A DNA stretch of 64,000 nt from Alphaproteobacteria bacterium (GCA_028690155.1 JAQVBU010000001.1:186001-250000), one strand, 5' to 3'. Positions 1 through 9,215 are shown, counted from the first letter of the stretch. Notes: generated from the letters alone by a model not told the origin. A program made the numbers and translations.

Positions 1-46
1 CCTTCATCAATGGTCGGATATTCCGGTTATCGAGATCCGCGTATAG
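1..46 (+). CDS. DUF2460 tail protein, C-terminal end only (partial)
   Basis: Only the last 14 codons are in the window, read from base 2 to the TAG at 44-46. They encode LHQWSDIPVIEIRV, which matches the usual W-x-x-(I/V)-P-x-(I/V)-E-(I/V)-R ending of DUF2460 phage/GTA tail proteins. The next gene starts two bases after the stop and is the DUF2163 protein that normally follows DUF2460 in gene transfer agents. Identity rests on a short tail plus gene order. Confidence 0.6.
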   Translation, partial: LHQWSDIPVIEIRV

Positions 47-48
47 CC

Positions 49-891
49 ATGAAAACAGCTACTTCACAGCTTGCCGCTCACATCGCGGACGAGACAACCA
101 CGCTTGCAACATGCTGGAAAGTTACGCGCAAAGACGGGGTTATGTTTGGCTTTACTGACTTCGACCGAGATCTGACCATCGATGGCCTCGTTTATGAAGC
201 GCGTACTGGCTATACGCGCTCGGCCATCCATACGATTTCGGACTTATCGGTCGACAATCTCGACATCGAAAGTGCGCTGGACAGCGAAGCTTTGGCCGCG
301 CCCGATCTACGCGCGGGGACTTGGGACAATGCGGAAGTTTTGATCTTTCTGGTCAATTGGAACGCACTCTCGCAAGGCAAGATCGTTATGAAGCGCGGAA
401 CTATCGGCCAAGTCGAGCTAAAGGACACGATATTCAAAGCTGAACTACGCGGTCTGACGCAAGCGCTTTCGCAGCAGATTGGGGAACTCTACACGCCGGA
501 TTGCCGCGCCGACCTTGGCGACACGCGCTGCAAGATCGATCTGGCGGCATTAATAGTTGCCAGCACCGTCACGGCGGCAGAAGACCGCTATGGATTCACC
601 GATATCGCCAGAACCGAAGCGGACGATTATTGGACGGGCGGACTTGTCACATGGATAAGCGGCGCGAACACAGGCCGCAAGATGGAAGTCCGAAGCTTTG
701 CGGCTGGGGCATTTGAATTGTTCCTGCCCATGCCGTCTGAAATTGCGGTAGGCGATGGTTATTCAGTCCAACCCGGATGCGACAAGGCTTTCACGACTTG
801 CTGCTCAAAATACAATAACGCCGTGAACTTTCGCGGCGAACCCCATGTTCCCGGCACGGACGCAGTTTTGAGTTACCCCGATGGAAAATAA
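49..891 (+). CDS. DUF2163 phage/GTA tail protein (BR0599 family)
   Basis: This 280-residue protein resembles the phage BR0599/DUF2163 family, which is orfg13-like in gene transfer agents and forms part of the distal tail or baseplate. Visible family features are the N-terminal block with LAAHIADETTTLATCW, then GFTDFDRDL, and a cysteine-rich C-terminal part (CDKAFTTCCSKYNN) typical of the family. The start at 49 is chosen over an in-frame ATG at 10 because family members begin at this MKTA-type sequence and the upstream gene ends at 46. It overlaps the NlpC gene by 11 bases, consistent with one late operon. Confidence 0.85.
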   Translation: MKTATSQLAAHIADETTTLATCWKVTRKDGVMFGFTDFDRDLTIDGLVYEARTGYTRSAIHTISDLSVDNLDIESALDSEALAAPDLRAGTWDNAEVLIFLVNWNALSQGKIVMKRGTIGQVELKDTIFKAELRGLTQALSQQIGELYTPDCRADLGDTRCKIDLAALIVASTVTAAEDRYGFTDIARTEADDYWTGGLVTWISGANTGRKMEVRSFAAGAFELFLPMPSEIAVGDGYSVQPGCDKAFTTCCSKYNNAVNFRGEPHVPGTDAVLSYPDGK

Positions 892-1333
892 AGCCACACG
901 CATGGACGCAGTGATTGAAGCCCGCGCATGGCTCAACACGCCATTCCATCACCAAGCCTCAGTCAAAGGAGCCGGATGCGACTGTATAGGTCTGATTAAA
1001 GGCGTCGGGACAGCTCTGAAACTGGTCGATTATGATTCGGCTTCTCCTGAAGCTCAGGCATTCGCCAACTACTCCATGCTGCCCAACAGCCGCCGCATGC
1101 GCGAGGGGTTGACGACGTGGCTTGTCGAAATCCCCGTGGCCGGGGCCACGCTGGCTGACATTTACTTCATGGCATGGGGCCGCGAACCCCAGCATGTTGC
1201 GCTGATCACTGACAAAGGCATCATCCATAGCTATTCCGGCGTTGGCAAAGTGGTCGAACACGCGCTGGACGAAGATTGGAAACGCCGGATTGTAGCCGCT
1301 TATCGCTATCCCTATTTTGTTGAGAATCCGTAA
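881..1333 (+). CDS. NlpC/P60-family phage cell-wall peptidase
   Basis: This 150-residue protein belongs to the phage NlpC/P60 group (orfg14-like). Such tail-associated cysteine peptidases cleave peptidoglycan stem peptides when the tail penetrates the envelope. The catalytic cysteine lies in GAGCDCIGL (about residues 27-35) and the catalytic histidine in PQHVAL (about residue 107). The gene sits between DUF2163 and the hub gene, in the standard GTA/phage order, and its stop overlaps the next start. An alternative ATG lies at 902. Confidence 0.88.
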   Translation: MENKATRMDAVIEARAWLNTPFHHQASVKGAGCDCIGLIKGVGTALKLVDYDSASPEAQAFANYSMLPNSRRMREGLTTWLVEIPVAGATLADIYFMAWGREPQHVALITDKGIIHSYSGVGKVVEHALDEDWKRRIVAAYRYPYFVENP

Positions 1334-4300
1334 TGGCCGTTCTTGCTCTTGGACTTGCTGGCGCAGGGCTAACCTCCGCCATCGGGATAGGCGCGTCCAT
1401 CGGCTGGATGGCTGGGGCCATGCTTGGCAATCTGCTTTTTGGCAGCAAAGGATCAAACACGGAAGGTTCGCGACTCAGCGATCTTTCTGTCCAAACATCT
1501 ACCTATGGCGGCACGATTCAGCTTGTCTATGGCACGATGCGCGTGTCCGGCAATGTCATCTGGTCGACACCACTTAAAGAAACGCGGCACGTTTCACGTC
1601 AAGGCGGCAAAGGCGGTGGCGGTGGGGCGACCAGCACGTCCTATAGCTATTCGGCTTCTTTCGCCGTTGGGCTTTGCGTTGGCCCTGTCTCGACAGTTCG
1701 GCGTGTTTGGGCGGATACAAAGCTCATTTACGACGCTACGGCCAGCAACACGCAAGCGACCGAGAAATACCCCGGCGTCATCCGCATCCATACAGGCGCG
1801 GAAGACCAACAGCCGGACAGCACTATAGAAATGAACCTTGGTGTCGGCAACGTGCCGGGATATCGGGGGCTTTGCTCTCTGACCTTTACCGACCTGCAAC
1901 TGGCCGACTTCGCTAACCGCATCCCAAACATTAGCGCCGAAGTCGTTGCTTCCGGTGGCATGGATTGCGACGCGATAATTCTGCAAAAGGCTTCGAGCAT
2001 GACCTCAAGCGGAGGAATGCTTGATCCAGCGCGTGGAACGCTTATTGGGACATCTTCTTCTCAAATATTTAAGTACGATCTTGTCGGCAATAAGCTTTTG
2101 CTGGATGTGCCGCTGGGCGGAAGCATATATGGCGACCCCTACGGATATGACAGCGAGGGGTATTTTTATCATGCCACGGATGCCTATGCCGTCAGCATGA
2201 ACTTGGTCAAAAGGCATCCCGAAACGCTAGCTGTTGTCGCAAAATCCAAACAACGCATTAACTACAGCACATCCGGTTTTGTAATCGGCGATAAAATTTA
2301 CGTTCATCGTTCGCGCAAGGTCTATGACCTCAACTTCAACGAAATTGCCGACCTTTCACAATGGTTTCCGCTTATCAGCGGCCATGACTTTCCGATGTGC
2401 TCGGACCCTGACGGACGCTATTGGCAAGCCGCAAGCGACAAGATCCGAAGGGTAACATTTAATGCGATACATGGCGGAGAATTGGCCGAATGGGACATTA
2501 TGGCTTGGACAGAGGGCCAGCGCCCGGAAGTCATCTTTTGGGATGAGACAACAGGGCATCTCTATTTCAAAATCAACATGTGCAAAAGGATTGTCAAATG
2601 GCATCCCGACAACGGATATGTTGCACACATTGACAACCTTCTCCTTTCGGCAGGATTTACGCTTCAGGCAGACTACGCCTTTCCGCAACAGGGCCGCCTG
2701 TGGTGCGTAAGCGATAGGTATGCCAGCCTTGTCGATTTGGTCAGCATGCGGATCGAAAAGATAATCGATCTAATTTCTTATCGCCCAACAAATTCAACTC
2801 ACCATTCCGGCTGCTACGAAAAATTCACGCATAGCGCCGTGATAATGACTGGCGCGGGAGAAGTTAAATATCCCCTCGAACGCTATGGCTCGAACAATGT
2901 GGCTTTGTCGTCCATCCTGACGGATTTATGCGAACGAGCGGGATTGAAACAAACCGACATTCTCACGAACGAAGTCAGCCAACCTGTGCATGGCTACGTC
3001 ATGAGTCGCCGCACGACAGCCCGTGACGCCATAGAGCCTTTGCTCGGCACATACTTCATCGACGCGGCAGAAACGGATGGCATGCTTCGCTTCATTCCTC
3101 GTGGACAGGATACGGCTGCAACGATCCCTTACAACGACCTTGGCGCAGTCGAAGGAACGTCGAACGATAATCCTTTGAGAGTTACGGAAACCCGCACGCA
3201 GGAGCTTGAGCTTCCACAACGGATCGACCTGACCCATTATGATCCAGACCGCGATTACCAATCAAACACACAGAACGCCGCGCGCGCCAGCAATGCCGTT
3301 ACAACCAAGGATCAGCAAACAGTCGAGCTTTCCATCGCCTTGTCGGCAGACGAGGCAGCGCAGGTCGCGGATAAAACGCTGACCAGCGCATGGATCGGGC
3401 GCAACCAGTTCGAGTTTAACCTGCCCCCCAAATGGCTAAGGCTTGATCCAACGGACGTGATAGACGTTTTGCTGCCGGATGCGACCTTGGCCTTGCGCCT
3501 GACGCAGGTAGACTTTGGCGGAAACAATATCGTGGCCTGCAAAGCAGTGGCCGAGGATGAAATCGCCTATACATCCAAGGCCAAAGGCACTGGCGTTCCG
3601 ATCACAACCGGAGCGATCCCCATTTCCACACCGATCTCGGCCTTGGTCATGGATCTACCCATGTTGCGCGCCGAGGACGATGGGCTGGGGCTTTATTACG
3701 CCTTAGCGCTCAAGAACAACGGAACAGCCAGCCTTTACAAATCGCCGGATGCTTTAACATGGAGCATCATCGGCACAGGCTCTGCCGCTCCGGCCTATGG
3801 CTGGGCGTCGAGCGTTTTGGCATCTCCCCTTAGCTCTTGGTCATGGGATGAGACGAATAATGTCCAGATTGCACTCTCCCACGGGACGCTAGACAGTAAA
3901 ACGGCTTTGGAAATACTGAATTGGGCCAATATCGGCCTTTTAGGCGATGAGCTTATCCAATGGCGTAACGCTACGCTTCTGGCCGAAAACCTTTACCAGC
4001 TTTCCGGCCTCCTTCGCGGACGGCGCGGCACGGAATGGGCTACAGGTGCGCATAAAATCGGCGAACGATTTGTGGTTCTCGCCACGGACGGGTTCTACCG
4101 CACGCCGATGGCCACAACCGAGATCGGACAGACATCCTATTACAAAGCTATTCCATCTGGCGGGGATTGGGATGATGCAGCTCAGACAAGCCAGAAGTTC
4201 AACGCTGCAAGCCTGCGGTGTTTTTCACCCGTGCACATTAAAGGAACCCGCGATGGTTCTAGCAACCTGACCATATCTTGGGTCATGCGCGCACGATGGC

Positions 4301-4539
4301 ACGGGGAGTGGCTCGATAGCATCGACATCTCGAACTACGAGGCCACGGAAGCCTATGAGATCGACATTTTGAACGGCAACACGGTGGTGAGAACGATTAC
4401 CTCCAACACAACAAGCGCATCCTACAGCGCCGCAGATCAAACAGCCGATTTCGGCACGGCGCAGAGCGTTCTCTCCATCGCCGTTTATCAAATGAACAGC
4501 ACTATCGGACGGGGCTATCCCGGAAAGGCCACAGTTTAA
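1333..4539 (+). CDS. GTA-like phage tail hub / host-specificity protein
   Basis: This 1068-residue protein resembles the large orfg15-type tail hub. An N-terminal glycine/alanine-rich hydrophobic stretch (residues 1-37) is followed by the conserved block around QLVYGTMRVSGNVIW and a Gly-rich loop. The C-terminal half has hub features such as GLLRGRRGTEW. Roughly residues 220-490 differ from the usual hub: they contain repeated short beta-strand segments (YDLVGNK, GYDSEGYFYHA, RVTFNA, WDETTGHLYFK) suggesting an inserted beta-propeller-like domain. Family placement is firm; the propeller is inferred from pattern only. Confidence 0.82.
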   Translation: MAVLALGLAGAGLTSAIGIGASIGWMAGAMLGNLLFGSKGSNTEGSRLSDLSVQTSTYGGTIQLVYGTMRVSGNVIWSTPLKETRHVSRQGGKGGGGGATSTSYSYSASFAVGLCVGPVSTVRRVWADTKLIYDATASNTQATEKYPGVIRIHTGAEDQQPDSTIEMNLGVGNVPGYRGLCSLTFTDLQLADFANRIPNISAEVVASGGMDCDAIILQKASSMTSSGGMLDPARGTLIGTSSSQIFKYDLVGNKLLLDVPLGGSIYGDPYGYDSEGYFYHATDAYAVSMNLVKRHPETLAVVAKSKQRINYSTSGFVIGDKIYVHRSRKVYDLNFNEIADLSQWFPLISGHDFPMCSDPDGRYWQAASDKIRRVTFNAIHGGELAEWDIMAWTEGQRPEVIFWDETTGHLYFKINMCKRIVKWHPDNGYVAHIDNLLLSAGFTLQADYAFPQQGRLWCVSDRYASLVDLVSMRIEKIIDLISYRPTNSTHHSGCYEKFTHSAVIMTGAGEVKYPLERYGSNNVALSSILTDLCERAGLKQTDILTNEVSQPVHGYVMSRRTTARDAIEPLLGTYFIDAAETDGMLRFIPRGQDTAATIPYNDLGAVEGTSNDNPLRVTETRTQELELPQRIDLTHYDPDRDYQSNTQNAARASNAVTTKDQQTVELSIALSADEAAQVADKTLTSAWIGRNQFEFNLPPKWLRLDPTDVIDVLLPDATLALRLTQVDFGGNNIVACKAVAEDEIAYTSKAKGTGVPITTGAIPISTPISALVMDLPMLRAEDDGLGLYYALALKNNGTASLYKSPDALTWSIIGTGSAAPAYGWASSVLASPLSSWSWDETNNVQIALSHGTLDSKTALEILNWANIGLLGDELIQWRNATLLAENLYQLSGLLRGRRGTEWATGAHKIGERFVVLATDGFYRTPMATTEIGQTSYYKAIPSGGDWDDAAQTSQKFNAASLRCFSPVHIKGTRDGSSNLTISWVMRARWHGEWLDSIDISNYEATEAYEIDILNGNTVVRTITSNTTSASYSAADQTADFGTAQSVLSIAVYQMNSTIGRGYPGKATV

Positions 4540-4542
4540 GCC

Positions 4543-5265
4543 ATGACGACAACGCCAAATCTTCTCATCGACCACATTGCAGCCAGCCAAGCTCAGAAGG
4601 AAGTTACGGCCAACACGGCATTTGACGTTCTAGACAAAGCGTTGTGCCAGTTCACGAACATCGCGCTATCGGACGCCAATTTAACGCTGACCGACGCGCA
4701 GATGATCGGCAACATGGCGCTAAAGTTTACAGGAACATTGACGGCGGCTCGCACAATCACAGTTCCTGTGCATGCCAAATTCATCTATGTCGAAAATGGA
4801 ACCACAGGCGGCTATGCGATCTCCATCAAAACTCCATCAGGCACTGCTATCTCTTTTGGAAGCAGCGAAAGGAAGCTCCTCTATTGCAACGGCAGCGATT
4901 TCACGATTGCCGCCGAAGCCGGGGCCGCGCCCTATGACATCGGCGGGTCGCTGACAGGCAAACCCAGCACTGGGGCCGTCATCATGCGTTTTCCCCTGCC
5001 AAGAGCCATCCGCTTTCTTTCTGGCATGGCTCTCAGCAAAGGCGTAGCGGCGACTACAGCAACAGCTGCCGTGTCTTTCTCGATCCGCAAGAACGGGATC
5101 GAGTTCGCTACCATGAATTTTGCCGCATCCGGCACAAGCGCGACCTTCACCTGCGCCAACACGACCGACTTCGCGGCAGGCGATATTCTGACGCTTGTTG
5201 CTTCATCCACCCCTGACGACACGCTAGCCGACATCGGTTTTGCTTTAGCAGGCGTTCGCACTTAA
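4543..5265 (+). CDS. DUF2793-like phage tail/appendage protein
   Basis: This 240-residue protein starts four bases after the hub gene. Residues 8-32 (HIAASQAQKEVTANTAF then LDKAL) match the N-terminal signature of DUF2793 proteins, which follow the tail hub in alphaproteobacterial prophages. The rest is a beta-rich, Thr/Ala-rich region typical of trimeric fibre or receptor-binding proteins, ending in a compact domain with NGIEFATMNFAASGTSATF. The role in adsorption is inferred from position and composition. Confidence 0.6.
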   Translation: MTTTPNLLIDHIAASQAQKEVTANTAFDVLDKALCQFTNIALSDANLTLTDAQMIGNMALKFTGTLTAARTITVPVHAKFIYVENGTTGGYAISIKTPSGTAISFGSSERKLLYCNGSDFTIAAEAGAAPYDIGGSLTGKPSTGAVIMRFPLPRAIRFLSGMALSKGVAATTATAAVSFSIRKNGIEFATMNFAASGTSATFTCANTTDFAAGDILTLVASSTPDDTLADIGFALAGVRT

Positions 5266-5278
5266 AGGAGATAACATT

Positions 5279-6304
5279 ATGGCTTTGCGCTTTATTGACG
5301 GGTTCGATCACTACACAACCCTTACCCAGATGCTTTATAAATGGACGACAAGCTCATCCGGTAACGCCGCGCCAAACCAAACGGGCCGTAGAGCGGGAAG
5401 CCTTGCCGTAACGACAGGCGGCAGTGTCGGGTATTTCTCAAAATTGATCGACTCTCAATCAACGTGGATAATTGGGTTTGCACTAAAGATTGGGTCAGCC
5501 CCAACCAATGAGCGTTCATTTCTAGTTCTATATGACAGCGCCGGAACCGCTCAAGTATCATTGTCTCTAACAACTGCAAATCTTATCCAAGCCTATCGCG
5601 GGGATATGGCTACACTCCTTGTGGCAGCAACATCGGCATTATCCAGCACAGGTTGGTGCTATCTTGAAATGAAAGTTACCATCGCGGATTCCGGTGGATC
5701 CCTCGAAGTCCGAAAGGATGGCGCACCTATCCTGACCTATACGGGAGACACCAAATATTCGTCATCAAACGCCACGGCCTGCTCTCTTCGCTTGGGATGC
5801 TCTGCAAGCGGCGCTGGCGCATATCTTATTGATGATTTGTATGTTTGCGATGGGACAGGCAGCGCTAACAACAGCTTTTTGGGCGACGTTCGTGTCGATA
5901 CGTTATTTCCTTCAGGCGCTGGAGCTTCCGCTCAATTTACGCCGACGGGTAGCACCAATAATTGGGAAAATGTCGATGAAACATCGCCAGATGGTGACAC
6001 AAGCTATAACGCGGCTGAAACAGCCGGGTATTTCGACAGCTTTTCCTTCAGCGATTTATCTGTTCAAAATGCGACGGTCTTTGGCGTTCAATTAAATACT
6101 CTGGCCCGAAAGGACGATGCTGGAAGCCGTTTTCTTCGCGCTATCACGCGCATCAGCGGGACAAATTACGAAGGAACCGATGCGGCTCTTTCAGATTCTT
6201 ACGTCGATTATCTGCAACTATTTGAGCAGAACCCTTCGACATCATCGGCGTGGACGGAAAGCGCTATTAACAACGCCGAGTTTGGCTACAAGGTGCAAGC
6301 ATAA
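5279..6304 (+). CDS. Putative tail fibre / structural protein
   Basis: This 341-residue protein is preceded by an AAGGAG ribosome binding site ending 7 bases before the ATG. It is rich in Ser, Thr, Gly and Ala and reads as beta-sandwich. The first half resembles lectin/LamG-like jelly rolls (RFIDGFDHYTT near the start, LEVRKDGAPILTYTG in the middle). Genes of this kind are common next to DUF2793 in alphaproteobacterial phages and probably encode a surface appendage. Its stop shares bases with the next start. No specific family is claimed. Confidence 0.5.
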   Translation: MALRFIDGFDHYTTLTQMLYKWTTSSSGNAAPNQTGRRAGSLAVTTGGSVGYFSKLIDSQSTWIIGFALKIGSAPTNERSFLVLYDSAGTAQVSLSLTTANLIQAYRGDMATLLVAATSALSSTGWCYLEMKVTIADSGGSLEVRKDGAPILTYTGDTKYSSSNATACSLRLGCSASGAGAYLIDDLYVCDGTGSANNSFLGDVRVDTLFPSGAGASAQFTPTGSTNNWENVDETSPDGDTSYNAAETAGYFDSFSFSDLSVQNATVFGVQLNTLARKDDAGSRFLRAITRISGTNYEGTDAALSDSYVDYLQLFEQNPSTSSAWTESAINNAEFGYKVQA

Positions 6305-6513
6305 TGCTGCGCATCACACAAACAGTCACGGAGGTAGTGCGTCAGCCCTCCGATGCTGCCCTGAGAGTTTCTCAAACTGCAGCGGAAGTCTTAAAGCGCC
6401 CGGCATCCAGACGCGGCCAGATATCACAAACGGCCATTGAAGTGTTGCGCGCAAGTGCAGCCACCCAAACATCGAGCGCTCAACACCCCATCGTTATTAT
6501 CATTGCCGGATGA
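6304..6513 (+). CDS. Small phage protein with three 18-residue repeats
   Basis: This 69-residue protein consists almost wholly of three tandem repeats with an 18-residue period: LRITQTVTEVV, LRVSQTAAEVL and GQISQTAIEVL, each followed by a short basic or Ala-rich linker. The consensus is I/V-S/T-Q-T-x-x-E-V-L. It overlaps the preceding gene (TAATG) and lies in the tail cassette. Short proteins of this type accompany fibre genes in alphaproteobacterial phages. The function is unknown; a minor structural or assembly role is a guess. Confidence 0.55.
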   Translation: MLRITQTVTEVVRQPSDAALRVSQTAAEVLKRPASRRGQISQTAIEVLRASAATQTSSAQHPIVIIIAG

Positions 6514-6541
6514 CTATATGTCCGATCAAGGAGCAAAAATC

Positions 6542-6775
6542 ATGACCGACGCCGAATACTTCCGCAGCATCGGACGCCTCGAAGCGCAAGTCGCCGCGCT
6601 TACCGCCGCCATTACCGAGCTAAAGACGAAGTTTGACGGAATCGATGCGCGTCTTGATCAGCTCGACCGCCTTGCCAACCGATGGAAAGGCGGATTTGCC
6701 GTTATCCTCGCCCTCGGCGCGTTGGCAGGCTTTGTGCTCGATAATCTCTTTCGCTGGTGGTCCGCCAAGAGATGA
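6542..6775 (+). CDS. Small coiled-coil membrane protein, holin/XhlA-like
   Basis: This 77-residue protein has an N-terminal heptad-rich coiled coil (residues 5-45), then one transmembrane segment (about residues 48-68, GGFAVILALGALAGFVLDNL) and a basic tail. The ATG at 6542 is preferred over 6518 because AAGGAG lies 8 bases upstream of it. The layout matches XhlA-type or accessory holin proteins encoded just before endolysin genes. It is therefore a candidate holin component, placed by topology and context only. Confidence 0.5.
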   Translation: MTDAEYFRSIGRLEAQVAALTAAITELKTKFDGIDARLDQLDRLANRWKGGFAVILALGALAGFVLDNLFRWWSAKR

Positions 6776-6921
6776 TGAACACAAATGGAACGGATCATAA
6801 GATGATCAAAATTCGCAGATAATTGCCACACGATAACGCCTTATCCACTTGATAATCAACGCAGAAAGAGCGTTCATGTCTGCGTGATTAAGAGCGCTGC
6901 TTAATAAATTTGGAGGAGACT

Positions 6922-7230
6922 ATGAACAGAAAAATAGATTGGATCCCCACCGTCGACGACGTGCAAAACAACGGCTGCAGCGATCTGGAAAGAGAAGTTC
7001 TCCTCGACATCTTTGAAAGCAAAACGAAACAGATGGCCTGCACGTCACTTGACGTAGGAACCTATCGTTCGCTTGACAACTGCTTCGTTGCACAAAAGAA
7101 CAATGTCAAAGGCTTCAACCTTACGATGGAACGCTATTCAAACGCAGGGTTCGAACAATGGATCGGCCTGTTCGAAGCCGAAGGCAAAAAGATGAGGGTC
7201 TTTGGAATGCTGGTGGAGCCGAAAGAATAA
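6922..7230 (+). CDS. Hypothetical protein in the prophage lysis region
   Basis: This 102-residue protein has a strong GGAGGAG ribosome binding site 3 bases before the ATG. It is soluble and mildly charged, with no signal peptide or membrane segment. About 145 bases of AT-rich sequence separate it from the preceding cassette, so it may have its own promoter. I recognise no family. Its place next to a reverse-strand nuclease-like gene makes it a possible accessory gene, not a structural one. Confidence 0.5.
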   Translation: MNRKIDWIPTVDDVQNNGCSDLEREVLLDIFESKTKQMACTSLDVGTYRSLDNCFVAQKNNVKGFNLTMERYSNAGFEQWIGLFEAEGKKMRVFGMLVEPKE

Positions 7231-7254
7231 GAACCAAAGAAAATCGAAAACAAA

Positions 7255-8202
7255 TCAATCCTCAGTGCAGTCCCATTCCGCAGGAGTGTGATCACCCGTT
7301 TGATAAAAACGCCTGATGAGTTTCAAATATTCCAAGAAGTCCGTGTTTTCCTGAGCAAGCCTGTTCGCCGCACTCCAGTCAACGTCCTCGCGCTCGCGAG
7401 CTGGGATTTTTATCTCGCTTTCAACAGGGCCACCGTCATCCATATCAACATTCAAACGAATGACGCCGATTCCATGAAGGCCTGCAAGGATGCGGAGTTC
7501 TTCCTCAACCCCCTGAAATTCCGTCGCGACAAGATAGCCAAAATTGGCCCATGAAGAATTGCTGACGGCTTGGAAATAGGCCTCCCTGACATTCGAACGA
7601 TTTATCAGTTTTTTGACTTCAAAAGACCAGAGGCGCGTCTTTCTATTCCCAAAATACTGGGCGCAGCTTTTGATTTCCTCGTCCCAATCCCGGCTCAAAT
7701 CCTCGAACCCAACAATATCAGGAAAGAGCCAGCGGTTGCCGTGAGGCCCATGATTGTTCTTTGAACGCTTTTCGTCGATCCGCTTGCTGAAGATATTATA
7801 TCGCTTCAGCAAAAACTGGCCCAGCATTGGATAGAGGTCATGTTCGGTATAGGCTATTTTTGCCCCAACCGCAGGAAACGCACCGGCGGTTTCTGCCGCC
7901 TCGATCTCGGCCTCATCCGATTTTGTACTGAAATAATAATGCCGAGGGCGTTCGTCCGTCATCTTGATGTTTGGCGAGCTTCCAAGCGTCGTAACGTTCA
8001 GTTCCGCCGATATCTGTTGGATAAGGGCCTCGTCGGTATCAAGCCGAGTGACCTTGGCCTTGCTGCGCAGCCTCTTTTGCTGACACTCATCGGGATAAAG
8101 TCGAAAAAGTTCAGAGGCGAGCTCACGCGCCGTGAATTTCTCCCCTTGCCGGGATTGTAAAAAGTTCAAGGCCTTTTCGACCATTCGAAATTCAACGGAC
8201 AT
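7255..8202 (-). CDS. HrgA/COG2958-like winged-helix PD-(D/E)XK protein
   Basis: This 315-residue protein has two parts. Residues 1-95 form a winged helix-turn-helix (FTARELASELFRLYPDEC) like that of HrgA/COG2958 proteins. Residues 155-240 carry a PD-(D/E)XK nuclease signature: PDIVG with Asp162 and SFEVKK with Glu195 and Lys197. The start at 8202 follows a GAGGGGG ribosome binding site; upstream in-frame codons are not protein-like. It runs against the surrounding late genes, as expected for phage cargo (a moron). HrgA was described beside restriction systems, so a defence or superinfection-exclusion role is plausible but unproven. Confidence 0.6.
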   Translation of the reverse strand: MSVEFRMVEKALNFLQSRQGEKFTARELASELFRLYPDECQQKRLRSKAKVTRLDTDEALIQQISAELNVTTLGSSPNIKMTDERPRHYYFSTKSDEAEIEAAETAGAFPAVGAKIAYTEHDLYPMLGQFLLKRYNIFSKRIDEKRSKNNHGPHGNRWLFPDIVGFEDLSRDWDEEIKSCAQYFGNRKTRLWSFEVKKLINRSNVREAYFQAVSNSSWANFGYLVATEFQGVEEELRILAGLHGIGVIRLNVDMDDGGPVESEIKIPAREREDVDWSAANRLAQENTDFLEYLKLIRRFYQTGDHTPAEWDCTED

Positions 8203-8313
8203 ACGAATCCCCCTCAGATAACGGCTTAATTCTAAGGGTTCATCCCAAAACCACAGGGACGGAAACGCAAGAAAGCTGTTTTCCGCCCTTTTTGCTTCAC
8301 CAAGGAGGATAAA

Positions 8314-8976
8314 ATGGCCACCCAGAATAAGCCTCGCGGCATTCGCAACAACAATCCGGGCAATCTTCGCAGATCCAAGGATCCATGGCAGGGATTGGCA
8401 GAAAGCCAGACGGATGAATATTTCTTCGTCTTCAAAACACCGATTTACGGCATTCGTGCCTTGGCCAGAACCCTGATTGCATATCAAGACGAACACAGCC
8501 TCCGCACCATCAGCCAAATTATCAACCGATGGGCTCCTACTAACGAAAACGACACCGCCGCTTATATTGCCGATGTAGCGAAGGACACAGGCTTCAGAGC
8601 CGATCATCCCCTCAATATGCATGATTATGGCAGCCTAAAACCGCTTGTTACGGCCATTATCAAGCATGAAAACGGCCAGCAGCCCTACACAGCCGCCCAA
8701 ATCGACAAGGCGTTGGTTCTGGCTGGTGTCGAGCCTCCGCCCAAGAATCTGCAACACACGCGCACCGTAAAGGGTGGACAGACCGCTACGGCAGCGACGG
8801 TGGGTGTGGGCGCACTGGAATCCATTAAAGACAGCCTCGATCCGGCACGCGACACGCTTCAAACGCTCGCTCCTTACCTCGATACAGCCAAATGGCTTCT
8901 TCTTGCCATCACATTGATTGGCATTGGCATCATGGTCTGGGCGCGGATTGATGATTGCCGGAAAGGCCTCCGATAA
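8314..8976 (+). CDS. Phage peptidoglycan hydrolase (endolysin-like) with C-terminal TM
   Basis: This 220-residue protein begins with the hallmark GIRNNNPGNLR (residues 8-18) of the structural-protein-P5/lytic-enzyme family found in phages. It continues with a helical muramidase-like domain to about residue 140. A transmembrane segment (about residues 192-212) precedes a short basic end, so it may be a membrane-tethered endolysin. A strong AAGGAGG site precedes the start. The gene directly precedes the spanin pair (TAATG overlap), which completes a Gram-negative lysis cassette. Confidence 0.7.
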   Translation: MATQNKPRGIRNNNPGNLRRSKDPWQGLAESQTDEYFFVFKTPIYGIRALARTLIAYQDEHSLRTISQIINRWAPTNENDTAAYIADVAKDTGFRADHPLNMHDYGSLKPLVTAIIKHENGQQPYTAAQIDKALVLAGVEPPPKNLQHTRTVKGGQTATAATVGVGALESIKDSLDPARDTLQTLAPYLDTAKWLLLAITLIGIGIMVWARIDDCRKGLR

Positions 8977-9215
8977 TGTGGGGGCTCATCACAGGCTGGT
9001 TTTCCAGCAACGCCATAAAATTGATCGGCTGGGGAGCAGCAGCTTTGTCTGTCACCGCCATCTTGCTAGGCGCGCGCCAAACAGGTCGCACCGCCGAACG
9101 CTATGACCAACTTAAGAAAATCGTGGAGATCAAAGATGCCCAACTTCGTGCCACAATGGATGCTCCTCGCACTCGCGCTGATCTCGTTAAGCGCCTGCGA
9201 GACGGCAAGTTCTAA
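8976..9215 (+). CDS. Rz-like inner-membrane spanin (i-spanin)
   Basis: This 79-residue protein has an N-terminal transmembrane segment (about residues 15-33) followed by a helical, charged periplasmic part with heptads (ERYDQLKKIVEIKDAQL). That is the layout of Rz inner-membrane spanins, which link to an outer-membrane partner and fuse the membranes at the end of lysis. The start overlaps the endolysin stop as TAATG. The Rz1-like gene begins inside it in the +1 frame, the classic nested arrangement. Confidence 0.72.
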   Translation: MWGLITGWFSSNAIKLIGWGAAALSVTAILLGARQTGRTAERYDQLKKIVEIKDAQLRATMDAPRTRADLVKRLRDGKF

